DNA of 64,000 nucleotides, taken from NCBI RefSeq assembly GCF_002024805.1, contig NZ_CP014337.1, positions 3,224,001-3,288,000 on the forward strand, written 5' to 3'. Of the stretch, positions 36,153 through 44,362 are shown piece by piece. This stretch comes from Elizabethkingia bruuniana. GTDB taxonomy: Bacteria; Bacteroidota; Bacteroidia; Flavobacteriales; Weeksellaceae. Below the pieces are notes generated by a model. It worked only from the letters and a program-made list of their open reading frames with translations. It was not told the DNA's origin and did no database searches. How positions within the stretch are numbered: position 1 is the first letter of the stretch; each line of letters starts with the position of its first letter. Position numbers and translations under genes: made by a program.

Positions 36153-36629
36153 TTATTTATTTTTAACAATTGCCGTAACTTCTACTTCTATAAATACATC
36201 TTTTCTGAACAGTCCTTTTACTTCTAAAAGAGAACTGGCAGGCGGATTTTCGGTATTAATAAACTGATCTCTGACTTCTCTAAACTCGGCTATTTTAGAA
36301 ATATCAGTAGTAAAGATTCCTAGTTTTACAATATCATTAAGGCTTGCTCCGCAATGCTCCAGAACAGCACGGATATTCCGAAATATCTGCTGCGTTTGTG
36401 TTCTGATATCTGTCCCAACAACTTCTCCTTTCTGATTAACAGGGACCTGTCCTGATAAAATAAGCATTTTAGAAGCCCCCAAAGGAACTTCAACTACCTG
36501 AGAAAGTCCTTTAATCTGAAATACCAACTCTGTATTTTTAAATTGTATCATTTCAATATTCTTCTGACCAAACACTATCATAAAACCCAGCAATAAACTG
36601 AACACTAAAATACGTCTGAATGGTTTCAT
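36153..36629 (-). CDS. Exported RidA/YjgF-family protein
   Basis: 158 residues. It has an N-terminal signal peptide (MKPFRRILVFSLLLGFMIVFG) and then a RidA domain (about 30-156) with LILSGQVPVN, TQQIFRNIRAVL and the closing IEVEVTAIV strand. Cytoplasmic RidA hydrolyses 2-aminoacrylate and uses an arginine near the end (R-x-x-V...). Here the comparable segment is LEVKGLFRKDVFIEVEVTAI; whether the catalytic arginine is conserved is unclear. An exported RidA is unusual and its substrate is unknown. It lies between the ribosomal protein genes and ftsY, 11 bases before ftsY. Confidence 0.85.
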   Translation of the reverse strand: MKPFRRILVFSLLLGFMIVFGQKNIEMIQFKNTELVFQIKGLSQVVEVPLGASKMLILSGQVPVNQKGEVVGTDIRTQTQQIFRNIRAVLEHCGASLNDIVKLGIFTTDISKIAEFREVRDQFINTENPPASSLLEVKGLFRKDVFIEVEVTAIVKNK

Positions 36630-36660
36630 ATTAAATGTTTAATATAACAAATATATAAAA

Positions 36661-36684
36661 AAAACTACCTAAATAGGTAGTTTT
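36661..36684 (-). terminator. Terminator after the L28-L33-DUF4295 operon
   Basis: 10-bp stem AAAACTACCT with its complement, four-base loop, followed on the minus strand by a long U run. Confidence 0.85.
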
Positions 36685-36708
36685 CTGTATGTTAAGTTCT
36701 TAACTTAA

Positions 36709-36858
36709 TTATTTTTTAAGATATGCATCTACTTCATCAGCGTTCATTACTTTTTCTTCGAAAACGTAAGCGCCGGACTTAGGTGATTTAACCATTTTAA
36801 CCACTTTAGTCATTTTTTTAGAAGATGTCTGAAGGGTTGCTACAACTTTCTTAGCCAT
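36709..36858 (-). CDS. DUF4295 family protein
   Basis: 49 residues, found by hand translation. It reads MAKKVVATLQTSSKKMTKVV and then SPKSGAYVFEEKVMNADEVD, the pattern of DUF4295, a tiny basic protein found next to rpmB and rpmG across Bacteroidetes. A ribosome-linked role is inferred from this constant neighbourhood. It is the third gene of the operon, 20 bases after L33. Confidence 0.88.
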   Translation of the reverse strand: MAKKVVATLQTSSKKMTKVVKMVKSPKSGAYVFEEKVMNADEVDAYLKK

Positions 36859-36878
36859 TGTCTTATTATTTTAAGAAG

Positions 36879-37061
36879 TTATTTAATTTCTTTATGAACA
36901 GTATACTTCTTCAAAACAGCGTTGAATTTCTTCAACTCTAATCTTTCAGTTGTATTCTTTTTGTTTTTTGTTGTGATGTATCTTGACATCCCCGGCATTC
37001 CGGATTCTTTATGCTCAGTGCACTCTAATATTACTTGCACTCTATTACCTTTCTTTGCCAT
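36879..37061 (-). CDS. rpmG: 50S ribosomal protein L33
   Basis: 60 residues. It shows the L33 pattern ([40 protein letters not shown]). The paired CxxC zinc motifs of the zinc-binding L33 form are missing (only one Cys), so this is the zinc-free type. It lies seven bases after L28. Confidence 0.95.
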   Translation of the reverse strand: MAKKGNRVQVILECTEHKESGMPGMSRYITTKNKKNTTERLELKKFNAVLKKYTVHKEIK

Positions 37062-37068
37062 TTTCTAA

Positions 37069-37305
37069 TTATTTAATAAATCCGTTTCTAGTAGCTCTTT
37101 CAATAGCTTCCTCAACACCAATCTTGTTAATAACTCTCAATCCGTGAGCAGATACTTTCAAAGTAACGTGCTTCTCTTGCTCCGGAAGGTAAAATTTCTT
37201 TTCCAATAAATTAATCTCAAAGCGTCTTTTGGTCTTATTATTGGCGTGAGAAACGTGGTTCCCGACCATTGCACGCTTACCTGTTATCTGGCAAATTTTT
37301 GACAT
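37069..37305 (-). CDS. rpmB: 50S ribosomal protein L28
   Basis: 78 residues. It starts MSKICQITGKRAMVGNHVSHANNKTKRRFEINL, typical of L28, and ends with GLRVINKIGVEEAI. It is the first gene of the L28-L33-DUF4295 operon with a well-formed Bacteroidetes promoter just upstream. Confidence 0.95.
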   Translation of the reverse strand: MSKICQITGKRAMVGNHVSHANNKTKRRFEINLLEKKFYLPEQEKHVTLKVSAHGLRVINKIGVEEAIERATRNGFIK

Positions 37306-37341
37306 ATCTTTAGTCTTTTACTACTTATTCAAATTGAAGTG

Positions 37342-37372
37342 CAAAATTATGTATTTTTTTTCAAACACACAA
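37342..37372 (-). promoter_or_regulatory. Promoter of the L28 operon
   Basis: On the minus strand TTG at 37372-37370, 20-base spacer, then TAATTTTG at 37349-37342. Both boxes fit TTG-N(17-23)-TAnnTTTG, 36 bases before the rpmB ATG. Confidence 0.65.
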
Positions 37373-37462
37373 AGTTTTATATTTTATTTTCCTGAAAATC
37401 TTTTCAAGATACTCATCATTGACGATATAATGAGAGATTGCGATGAATATGAAAGTTTAAAA

Positions 37463-37960
37463 TTATCTTCCAAAATCATCCTGTACCCTTACAATATCAT
37501 CCTCGTCGGACGGATTGTTAGCATCTGTATGCTGCCAGATCTCGGCAACTACTCCCCATCCGTCTAGTCCGATTAAACGGTGTCTTTCTCCCTGTTCCAG
37601 CTTTACCTGATCTTTTGGGTTATATTCTTTTAATTCGCCTTCTTCGTCAGTATTGCTTCGTTTAATACCTACAACACCATCCACAACTTGCCAAATTTCA
37701 GCTCTTCTGTGGTGATACTGCCAGCTCAATCTAGCCTGAGGAGCAACCAAAAGAATTTTAGGGCTTAGCTTCCCTCCTATCTTAAGGCCCTCTACATCAA
37801 TTCCGTCAAAATATTGATTAGCGAAATCCTGAGCCTGCTTTTCTTCGATTACAAAAAAGCCCCCCCAAGGTCTGCTATCATCTTTTGCTACAATATTAAA
37901 CCCTTGTTCTCCAAGTGTTTTTTCTATTCTGTTAAAGATTTCTGTTTTTTCAGTATTCAT
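37463..37960 (-). CDS. Cupin-domain sugar-phosphate isomerase-like protein
   Basis: 165 residues. The cupin core is in the middle with LSWQYHHRRAEIWQVVDGVVGI, giving two adjacent His and a Glu for metal, then GERHRLIGLDGWGVVAEIWQ. It resembles the C-terminal part of mannose-6-phosphate isomerase/GDP-mannose pyrophosphorylase. The N-terminal part opens with RPWGGFFVIEEKQA. It follows a GH92 mannosidase gene by 19 bases, so action on mannose-6-phosphate is a reasonable inference, not shown. Confidence 0.7.
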   Translation of the reverse strand: MNTEKTEIFNRIEKTLGEQGFNIVAKDDSRPWGGFFVIEEKQAQDFANQYFDGIDVEGLKIGGKLSPKILLVAPQARLSWQYHHRRAEIWQVVDGVVGIKRSNTDEEGELKEYNPKDQVKLEQGERHRLIGLDGWGVVAEIWQHTDANNPSDEDDIVRVQDDFGR

Positions 37961-37979
37961 AATATATTAAATATCTCTG

Positions 37980-40259
37980 TTATAATTTTTCTGTTGACAT
38001 AGAGTAAGGAAAATCTTTTTCCTGTGAACCTCTTTCTTTGTTAGGCTGTGCTTTCATATCAAAATTCAATACCGCTCCTTTCATTAATTCCTGGTGATTC
38101 AACCAGTTTTTAGAATATGGCTGGTTATTTACCTTTAAAGATTCCACATATATATTTTCCTGGCTGTTTTGTGGTGCCTTAATTTCAATTTTCTTACCAT
38201 TCTCCAAGTGAATAGTTGCTTCTTTGAACAGTGGAGCTCCCAAAACATACTGATTGGTAGCCGGTGTTACCGGATAAAAGCCCAAGGCCGAAAACACGTA
38301 CCACGCCGACGTTTGCCCATTATCTTCATCTCCACAATATCCGTCTGGTGTAGGTTTATACAATTTGTTAATCACCTGACGTGTCCAGTATTGTGTTTTA
38401 TAAGGAGCACCTGCATAGTTATACAAATAGATCATATGCTGAATTGGCTGATTACCATGTGCATATTGCCCCATATTCATAATTTGCATCTCACGGATTT
38501 CGTGAATTACAGATCCGTAATAAGAATCATCAAAAACTGGTGGTAACGAAAATACCTCATCCAATTTTGCTTCAAATTTCTTTTTGCCTCCTATTAACTT
38601 AGATAATCCGTCAATATCCTGAAATACTGACCAGGTATAATGCCAACTGTTACCTTCTGTAAAAGCATCACCCCATTTAAACGGATTAAAAGGAGACTGA
38701 AATTTTCCGTCTTTATTCTTACCTCTCATCATTCCGGTAGAGGTGTCAAAAACATTTTTATAGTTATAAGCTCTTTTCTTAAAAATTCCGATTTCAGACT
38801 CAGGCTTTCCAAGCGCTTTTCCTAACTGATAAATTGCAAAGTCATCATAAGCATATTCCAGTGTACGTGCAGCATTTTCATTAATCTGAACATCATAAGG
38901 AACATAACCTAAAGAGTTGTAGTAAGAAACGCCTCTTCTTCCGACAGCATCCATAGGCCCTTCATTATTAGCACCATGAACAACAGCTTTCCACAATGTT
39001 TCAATATCATAACCTCTAAGTCCTTTGATGTAAGCGTCTGCAACCACAGAAGCAGAGTTATTACCAATCATTACATCTGCAAATCCCGGACTGCTCCATT
39101 CCGGAAGAAAACCTCCTTCTTTAAAGGCATTAGCCAGCCCTTCCTGCATCTCTACATTAATGCTTGGATACACCAGATTCAGAAACGGATACAAAGCACG
39201 GAAGGTATCCCAGAAACCTGTTCCTGCGAACATTCTTCCGTCTAATATCTTACCGTTATAAGGGCTCCAGTGTTTTATTTTATTCTGAGCGTCTATTTCA
39301 TAAAGCTTTTGTGGGAAAAATAAAGTACGGTACATCGCAGAATAAAACGTTCTGTATTGTTCATCTGTTCCGCCTTTCACCTCAATTTTACCCAATGTTT
39401 TGCTCCAGATATCTTTAGCATTATTTTTTACCTGAACAAAAGACTGATTCCCGATTTCTCTTTTCAAGTTAATTTCAGCTTGATCAAAGCTAATAAAGGA
39501 TGATGCTACCTTAGCATAAACGGACTCCTTTGCCTTAAGTTTAAAACCTACAATCGCTCCTGCATGATTGCTTGTAATCTCCAACTGATTATTCACCAGT
39601 GCATTATCCTTCCATGCTGATGTCAGATCGAAATCTTTATCAAACTGAACAACAAAGTAATTTTTGAAATTTTCGTATTTACCTGCTGCATACCTGGTTG
39701 TATACCCAATAATTTTCTTTTCCTTAGGAAGTATTTTGATATACGATCCTTTGTCTAGTGCGTCAATTACTACGTATGCACTATCTGTTTTAGGAAAATC
39801 GAACTTAAAATAAGCAGCTCTTTCTGTCGGTGTAAGTTCTGTAGTTACATCTGCATCCGCCAGATACACGCTATAGGAATAAGGTGTTGCAACCTCAGCT
39901 TTATGACTAAACCAGCTGGCTCGTTCATCTTCTTTGAATTTCGGCTTACCAACTCCCGGCATTATGGCAAATGCACCATAATCATTCATCCACGGTGATG
40001 GCTGGTGAGTTTGTTTGAAGCCTTTTATTTTATCTGCATCATAAGTGTAAGCCCAGCCGTCACCCATTTTTCCGGTTTGTGGTGTCCATAGATTCATCCC
40101 CCATGGCAAGCCGACTGCCGGATATGTATTTCCGTTGGACAGAGAATGTTTAGACTGTGTACCCATCAGGGTATTTACATAATCTACAGGTTTAAGATCT
40201 TGCCCAAAGGAGAGATAACTGCAAAGTGATAAAACAGTTACAATAATTTTTTTTCTCAT
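37980..40259 (-). CDS. GH92-family alpha-mannosidase
   Basis: 759 residues with a signal peptide (MRKKIIVTVLSLCSYLSFGQ). The GH92 pattern is clear: VDYVNTLMGTQSKHSLSNGNTYPAV at the N-terminus, EGGFLPEWSSPG in the middle and YCGDEDNGQTSAWYVFSALG near residue 650. GH92 enzymes are calcium-dependent exo-alpha-mannosidases that trim mannose from glycans. The signal places it outside the cytoplasm. It is followed by a cupin gene and preceded by a ROK kinase, which fits a small mannose-use module. The exact linkage cut cannot be predicted. Confidence 0.93.
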   Translation of the reverse strand: MRKKIIVTVLSLCSYLSFGQDLKPVDYVNTLMGTQSKHSLSNGNTYPAVGLPWGMNLWTPQTGKMGDGWAYTYDADKIKGFKQTHQPSPWMNDYGAFAIMPGVGKPKFKEDERASWFSHKAEVATPYSYSVYLADADVTTELTPTERAAYFKFDFPKTDSAYVVIDALDKGSYIKILPKEKKIIGYTTRYAAGKYENFKNYFVVQFDKDFDLTSAWKDNALVNNQLEITSNHAGAIVGFKLKAKESVYAKVASSFISFDQAEINLKREIGNQSFVQVKNNAKDIWSKTLGKIEVKGGTDEQYRTFYSAMYRTLFFPQKLYEIDAQNKIKHWSPYNGKILDGRMFAGTGFWDTFRALYPFLNLVYPSINVEMQEGLANAFKEGGFLPEWSSPGFADVMIGNNSASVVADAYIKGLRGYDIETLWKAVVHGANNEGPMDAVGRRGVSYYNSLGYVPYDVQINENAARTLEYAYDDFAIYQLGKALGKPESEIGIFKKRAYNYKNVFDTSTGMMRGKNKDGKFQSPFNPFKWGDAFTEGNSWHYTWSVFQDIDGLSKLIGGKKKFEAKLDEVFSLPPVFDDSYYGSVIHEIREMQIMNMGQYAHGNQPIQHMIYLYNYAGAPYKTQYWTRQVINKLYKPTPDGYCGDEDNGQTSAWYVFSALGFYPVTPATNQYVLGAPLFKEATIHLENGKKIEIKAPQNSQENIYVESLKVNNQPYSKNWLNHQELMKGAVLNFDMKAQPNKERGSQEKDFPYSMSTEKL

Positions 40260-40278
40260 AGTTTAACAGTAACAGGTT

Positions 40279-41139
40279 TTAGTTTTTCATTTTCAAAGCA
40301 TAACTTGCTGCTCCTAGAATTGCTGCATCTTCAAAAATTTCGGATATTTCAATTTTCAATTCTATATGGTTATCCTCAAGAATATGATTTAAACGTTCAG
40401 AAAAATAAGGATATGCCTTAGAGATATTTCCTCCGATCACTAAAACTTCAGGGTCATAATATTTTACATATTTCAGTATAAATTCTGCAAAAGAATCTGC
40501 ATATTCATCGAACATTTTGTTTCGAAGCTCCTCTGGCTTATCCAGTAAGTCTTTAGCTCCTGTAATTGTTTCACCTGTTAGTTCCGCATAACGATTAACA
40601 AACCATCTTGTCGCAAGGTAATCTTCACAGATACTCTCATGAAAAGGTGAATTCCACAAATCTTCATCAGTAGCTACAGTTCCGTTATAAAAGGTAGTTC
40701 CCAAACCTGTCCCAAGTGTAACACCAAAAATTCTTCCGTGCCCCTGCACACAGCCACCAAATACTTCTCCTTCCAGAAAAGCAGCAGCATCATTGATGAA
40801 ATGAATCTGATTTTTATTTATTTCCAGACGGCGTGCCAGTTCTTCTTTGATGTTCACTTCATATATGGAACGAAATTTTCCTTGTAACATCAATGAAACA
40901 CCATTTTCGTAATCGAAAGGTCCTGGCATAGCGATACCAATAAGTAATTCCTCTTTTCTTAAATCTCCTATAGCTTTTTCAATACCAGAAACCCAGGCAT
41001 GGAAAATTGTTTCAGGATCTGCGAAAGAGTCTACACGCTCGCGGACATAAGTAGAAGTAATAATTTCATGTTTCTCAGGATCTACCTGTGCTAAGGTAAT
41101 ATGTGATCCGCCTATGTCTATGCCAACTATATTTTGCAT
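40279..41139 (-). CDS. ROK-family sugar kinase
   Basis: 286 residues. The ATP-binding DIGGSH opening (VGIDIGGSHITLAQV), the sugar-site FINDAAAFLEGE (catalytic D) and GVTLGTGLGTTFYNG are the ROK features. It lacks the helix-turn-helix of NagC-type repressors and the CxCGxxGCxE zinc motif of zinc ROK kinases. It therefore likely phosphorylates a hexose, and mannose or glucose are candidates from its place next to GH92 mannosidase. Its start overlaps the lnt stop by one base. Confidence 0.85.
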   Translation of the reverse strand: MQNIVGIDIGGSHITLAQVDPEKHEIITSTYVRERVDSFADPETIFHAWVSGIEKAIGDLRKEELLIGIAMPGPFDYENGVSLMLQGKFRSIYEVNIKEELARRLEINKNQIHFINDAAAFLEGEVFGGCVQGHGRIFGVTLGTGLGTTFYNGTVATDEDLWNSPFHESICEDYLATRWFVNRYAELTGETITGAKDLLDKPEELRNKMFDEYADSFAEFILKYVKYYDPEVLVIGGNISKAYPYFSERLNHILEDNHIELKIEISEIFEDAAILGAASYALKMKN

Positions 41140-42785
41140 TATTTCTTGACTTTATTTTTACTTGATAAATAGATTTGAGACCAAAAATAGATAAACAGAA
41201 AACCAAATACAAATAATGCTATTCTATAAATTACATCTCCGTATTTCACATAAGGCGTTTCTCCTTCAAAAATCCCTGCCTTCACCTGAATTGCTCCCTG
41301 AGCACCGTAAGGAAGATTCTCTACAACATCTCCCCTTACATTGATATGGGCACTTGTACCGCTATTAGCTGCACGCACAACTTCTTTACGCGTTTCTATT
41401 GCTCTTAGTTTTGCCAGAGCCAATAACTGTCGGTGACCAGGTGAATATCCCCACCAGGAGTCATTGGTCATAATTGCCAAAAGATTAGCTCCATTCTTTA
41501 CATATTCTGTTACATACTCTCCATAAACGCTCTCATAACAAATAATCGGCGCTACCTTAGCCGTATTATATGGGTTGGAAAATACTTTTCTTTCTTTATC
41601 ACTTCCCAATGATGCTATTGTTCCGCCAAAGTTTAGCATAGCCTCACCCAACAAAGGTTTTAGTACTGTGATATAGGGGAAACTTTCAACACCAGGTACG
41701 AGTTTACCTTTATGATAAGTTTCTATCTTTTGTCCCGGAACAATCTGCAATGCCGTATTATAACTATCTACCCACACACCAACATTTCCTACCAGATAAG
41801 CTGTTTCAGAAGCTTTATCCTCACTTAAGTAAACTTTATAAGTTGAAGCTCCTGTCAGGAATACCGACTGCGGATATTGTTTTGTAAAATCCTGTATCCT
41901 GTTCAGAACATGACTATAGGCAAAGCCATTTTCACTAAGTCCTCCGGAACCTGGAATTGCGGTTTCGGGAGCAATAAAGAAGTCTACTTTTCCTTTTGCA
42001 TTCTTTTTGGCTATATCCAATAATTCATTTACAATAGTAATACTATCCTTGCTGTATTTTTCTGCATAAGGGTCAAGTTCAGGCTGTAACAAGACTGCAT
42101 TGACCGTTTTATCAGAAGTCAGTTTTATCTGATTATATTTTACCAGAGATAAACTCAGCGGGATTAATATAATGGCCAAGAAAATCGCTGTATTTTTTAT
42201 GAGTTCCTTTCTCTTTCTGGTTACCTGGAAAAGTCTGTAAGTATAGTAAGCAGCAACATTGGCTGTCAGAATCCATAAAGAGCCTCCGAAGACACCTGTT
42301 GTATCATACCACTGGACCCACTGATGCCAGCCTGCAAATGCATTTCCAAGTGTAAGCCATGGCCAGCTGAGTTCCCAGCTTGTGTGAAGTTTCTCAAAAC
42401 AAATCCATAAGGCTACAAAAAATACCAACCCCAGATAAGTTCCTATCCTTTTTTTGTAAACATGATAGAACAGAAATACCAGCGACATCATTGTAGAATT
42501 AAGCAATGTAGGCACCGCTACAGCTATAATGGAATGACTACCGTCCGGCATTAGAGAATTGAATAACCACCATGTAGTAAGTATATTCCAGATGAAAAAG
42601 CTTAGAAAGCTAAATCCAAATACTGCAAGTTTTTTCCTTTTTACTGTACTAAAGTTAGTAAGATGATGCTCCAGCAGCATGAGTGGAACAAAAGCAATGA
42701 ATATAAATACAGGTATTCCGTGAGCGGGCCACGATATTGCGAACAACAATCCGCTAAGTACGGATAGGGATAAATATTTAAGCAT
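41139..42785 (-). CDS. lnt: Apolipoprotein N-acyltransferase
   Basis: 548 residues. Several N-terminal membrane spans are followed by a nitrilase-like domain with the Glu-Lys-Cys triad in context: FFIAPETAIPG, YHKGKLVPGVE and APIICYESVYG. It adds the third acyl chain to lipoproteins in the inner membrane. The window encodes many lipoproteins that would need it. It heads the lnt-ROK-GH92-cupin run, with a TAnnTTTG element just upstream. Confidence 0.92.
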   Translation of the reverse strand: MLKYLSLSVLSGLLFAISWPAHGIPVFIFIAFVPLMLLEHHLTNFSTVKRKKLAVFGFSFLSFFIWNILTTWWLFNSLMPDGSHSIIAVAVPTLLNSTMMSLVFLFYHVYKKRIGTYLGLVFFVALWICFEKLHTSWELSWPWLTLGNAFAGWHQWVQWYDTTGVFGGSLWILTANVAAYYTYRLFQVTRKRKELIKNTAIFLAIILIPLSLSLVKYNQIKLTSDKTVNAVLLQPELDPYAEKYSKDSITIVNELLDIAKKNAKGKVDFFIAPETAIPGSGGLSENGFAYSHVLNRIQDFTKQYPQSVFLTGASTYKVYLSEDKASETAYLVGNVGVWVDSYNTALQIVPGQKIETYHKGKLVPGVESFPYITVLKPLLGEAMLNFGGTIASLGSDKERKVFSNPYNTAKVAPIICYESVYGEYVTEYVKNGANLLAIMTNDSWWGYSPGHRQLLALAKLRAIETRKEVVRAANSGTSAHINVRGDVVENLPYGAQGAIQVKAGIFEGETPYVKYGDVIYRIALFVFGFLFIYFWSQIYLSSKNKVKK

Positions 42786-42800
42786 AGATTTTAATCTTCA

Positions 42801-42808
42801 CAAATTTA
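42801..42808 (-). promoter_or_regulatory. Candidate -7 element for lnt
   Basis: The minus strand reads TAAATTTG, 15 bases before the lnt ATG; a CTTTG at 42838-42834 gives a 25-base spacer, slightly long. Confidence 0.4.
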
Positions 42809-42933
42809 AAAAACTGTCTGAATTATTTTACCGCAAAGTCTGTAAAGATTTTATGAAATAATTCATTATTTTTCAGGACGTTGATATATTAACGTGAACT
42901 CGAAACTGTTTTTCTAACAAAAGATTTATTGTA

Positions 42934-42966
42934 AAACTGCAAAATCCGTTATTTGTAATTGTTTTT
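42934..42966. repeat. Direct repeat, unit 1
   Basis: 33 bases starting AAACTGCAAAATCCGTTATT; it matches unit 2 at 43188-43220 at 31 of 33 positions. Confidence 0.8.
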
Positions 42967-43187
42967 AAACCAAAAAAACATGATTTTACCGCAAGGAACG
43001 CAAAAAATTTTTCATTTATTAAACTCTTTTTAAGGTCGCAAAGCCGTTAATACATAACAAAGACCGCTAAGAACTTAATTTTCTAAATGCCTAAATGGTG
43101 AAAGGATTATCAGGCTGAGCTGAATTTATAGTGAGCAAGTTTATAGAGAGCCTGACGAACTAAACTATAGAGGCCTTATGTTATGCA

Positions 43188-43220
43188 AACTGCAAAATCG
43201 GTTATTTGTAACTGTTTTTT
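43188..43220. repeat. Direct repeat, unit 2
   Basis: 33 bases starting AAACTGCAAAATCGGTTATT, 254 bases from unit 1. The part CGGTTAT...ATAACCG just after can form a small hairpin. Confidence 0.8.
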
Positions 43221-43309
43221 ATAACCGTTCTAAAACAAAAAAATAGTACAAAAAGGAAATGATAAAAAGCCCTCTCTTTTTTGTACTTCTAAATATTGTT
43301 TCTTACCAA

Positions 43310-44308
43310 TTAGCCTGTAATTGCTTCTTTCAGAATTTCATAAGACCTGAGCCTTGCTTTATGATCATAAACATTGGTAACAGCCATTAACTCATCTATC
43401 TGGTATATTTCAAGGAAATCTTTCAGTTTTCGCTGAATCGTTTCTTTACTCCCTATAATACTTTGAGAAAGCATTCGGCGAACCTGCATTGCTTCCATAG
43501 GCGACCAGATTGTATCCATATCTTTAACTGGTGGCTGAGCCGGCTTCCTGTCATTCCGGACGAGGTTAACAAATGCCTGATATAAAGTTGTAGACAAATA
43601 TTCAGCTTCTTCATCTGTATCTGCTGCAATGATATTAGTTGCTGCAATAATATATGGTTTCGGAAATCTATCCGAAGGTTTATAGTTCTCCCGGTAAATC
43701 TTAAATGCCATACCCATCTGATCGGGAGCAAAATGTCCGGCAAATGCATAAGGCAAACCTAATTCCGCAGCCAGCCATGCACTATCTGTACTGGACCCTA
43801 ATATATAAACAGGAATATCCAGCCCTTCTCCCGGAATGGCTCTTACCTGTCCATTTTTATTTTCTTCCGAGAAATAAGTATGCAGTTCAGAAATCTGTCT
43901 CGGAAACTGCTCATTGATAACCTGGGGATTTCGCCCCAGTGCCATAGCGGTATAGCCATCTGTTCCGGGTGCACGCCCGACTCCCAGATCTATTCTTCCC
44001 GGATACAAGGACTCCAATGTCCCAAATTGCTCTGCTATAATCAACGAACTATGATTAGGTAACATTACGCCTCCGGAGCCTACACGAATAGTATTGGTCC
44101 CCTCAGCAATATAACCGATCAACACAGAAGTTGCCGAACTGGCAATACTTACCATATTATGGTGTTCCGCCAGCCAGAAACGGGTATATCCCAATTTCTC
44201 TACATATCTGGCCAAATCCAGTGAGTTATTTAGCGTTTGCTTAATTGTATTGCCCTGTGCTATATACGCCAGATCCAATAATGAGTATCTTAATTTTTGT
44301 AAAGTCAT
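43310..44308 (-). CDS. LLM-class flavin-dependent oxidoreductase
   Basis: 332 residues, bacterial luciferase-like fold. It opens LRYSLLDLAYIAQGN and has YTRFWLAEHHNM, VRVGSGGVMLPNHSSLIIAEQFGTLE and the GLPYAFAGHFAPDQM segment of the family, which binds FMN or F420-type flavins. It oxidises an unknown substrate, and the function of this subgroup is not established. It lies between a repeat-rich interval and the Pif1-like helicase on the same strand. Confidence 0.88.
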   Translation of the reverse strand: MTLQKLRYSLLDLAYIAQGNTIKQTLNNSLDLARYVEKLGYTRFWLAEHHNMVSIASSATSVLIGYIAEGTNTIRVGSGGVMLPNHSSLIIAEQFGTLESLYPGRIDLGVGRAPGTDGYTAMALGRNPQVINEQFPRQISELHTYFSEENKNGQVRAIPGEGLDIPVYILGSSTDSAWLAAELGLPYAFAGHFAPDQMGMAFKIYRENYKPSDRFPKPYIIAATNIIAADTDEEAEYLSTTLYQAFVNLVRNDRKPAQPPVKDMDTIWSPMEAMQVRRMLSQSIIGSKETIQRKLKDFLEIYQIDELMAVTNVYDHKARLRSYEILKEAITG

Positions 44309-44362
44309 TTCTTTAAAATTTTAGATTTAATGCCTGAAATTTTATTTTCTGTTATCTAACTT

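Larger units (their letters stand above)
42809..43309. other. Gene-free interval with repeats between lnt and the LLM oxidoreductase
   Basis: About 500 bases without a supportable gene. It holds a 33-base direct repeat (separate entries), two degenerate ACCGCAA(A/G)G..GCAAA boxes near 42829 and 42988, and an inverted repeat pairing AGTACAAAAA with TTTTTGTACT near 43244-43287 that could end the LLM transcript. Open frames are short and broken. Confidence 0.7.

Noticed and set aside
42934-43220. CRISPR array
   Set aside because: Only two units 254 bases apart, no regular spacers and no cas genes.
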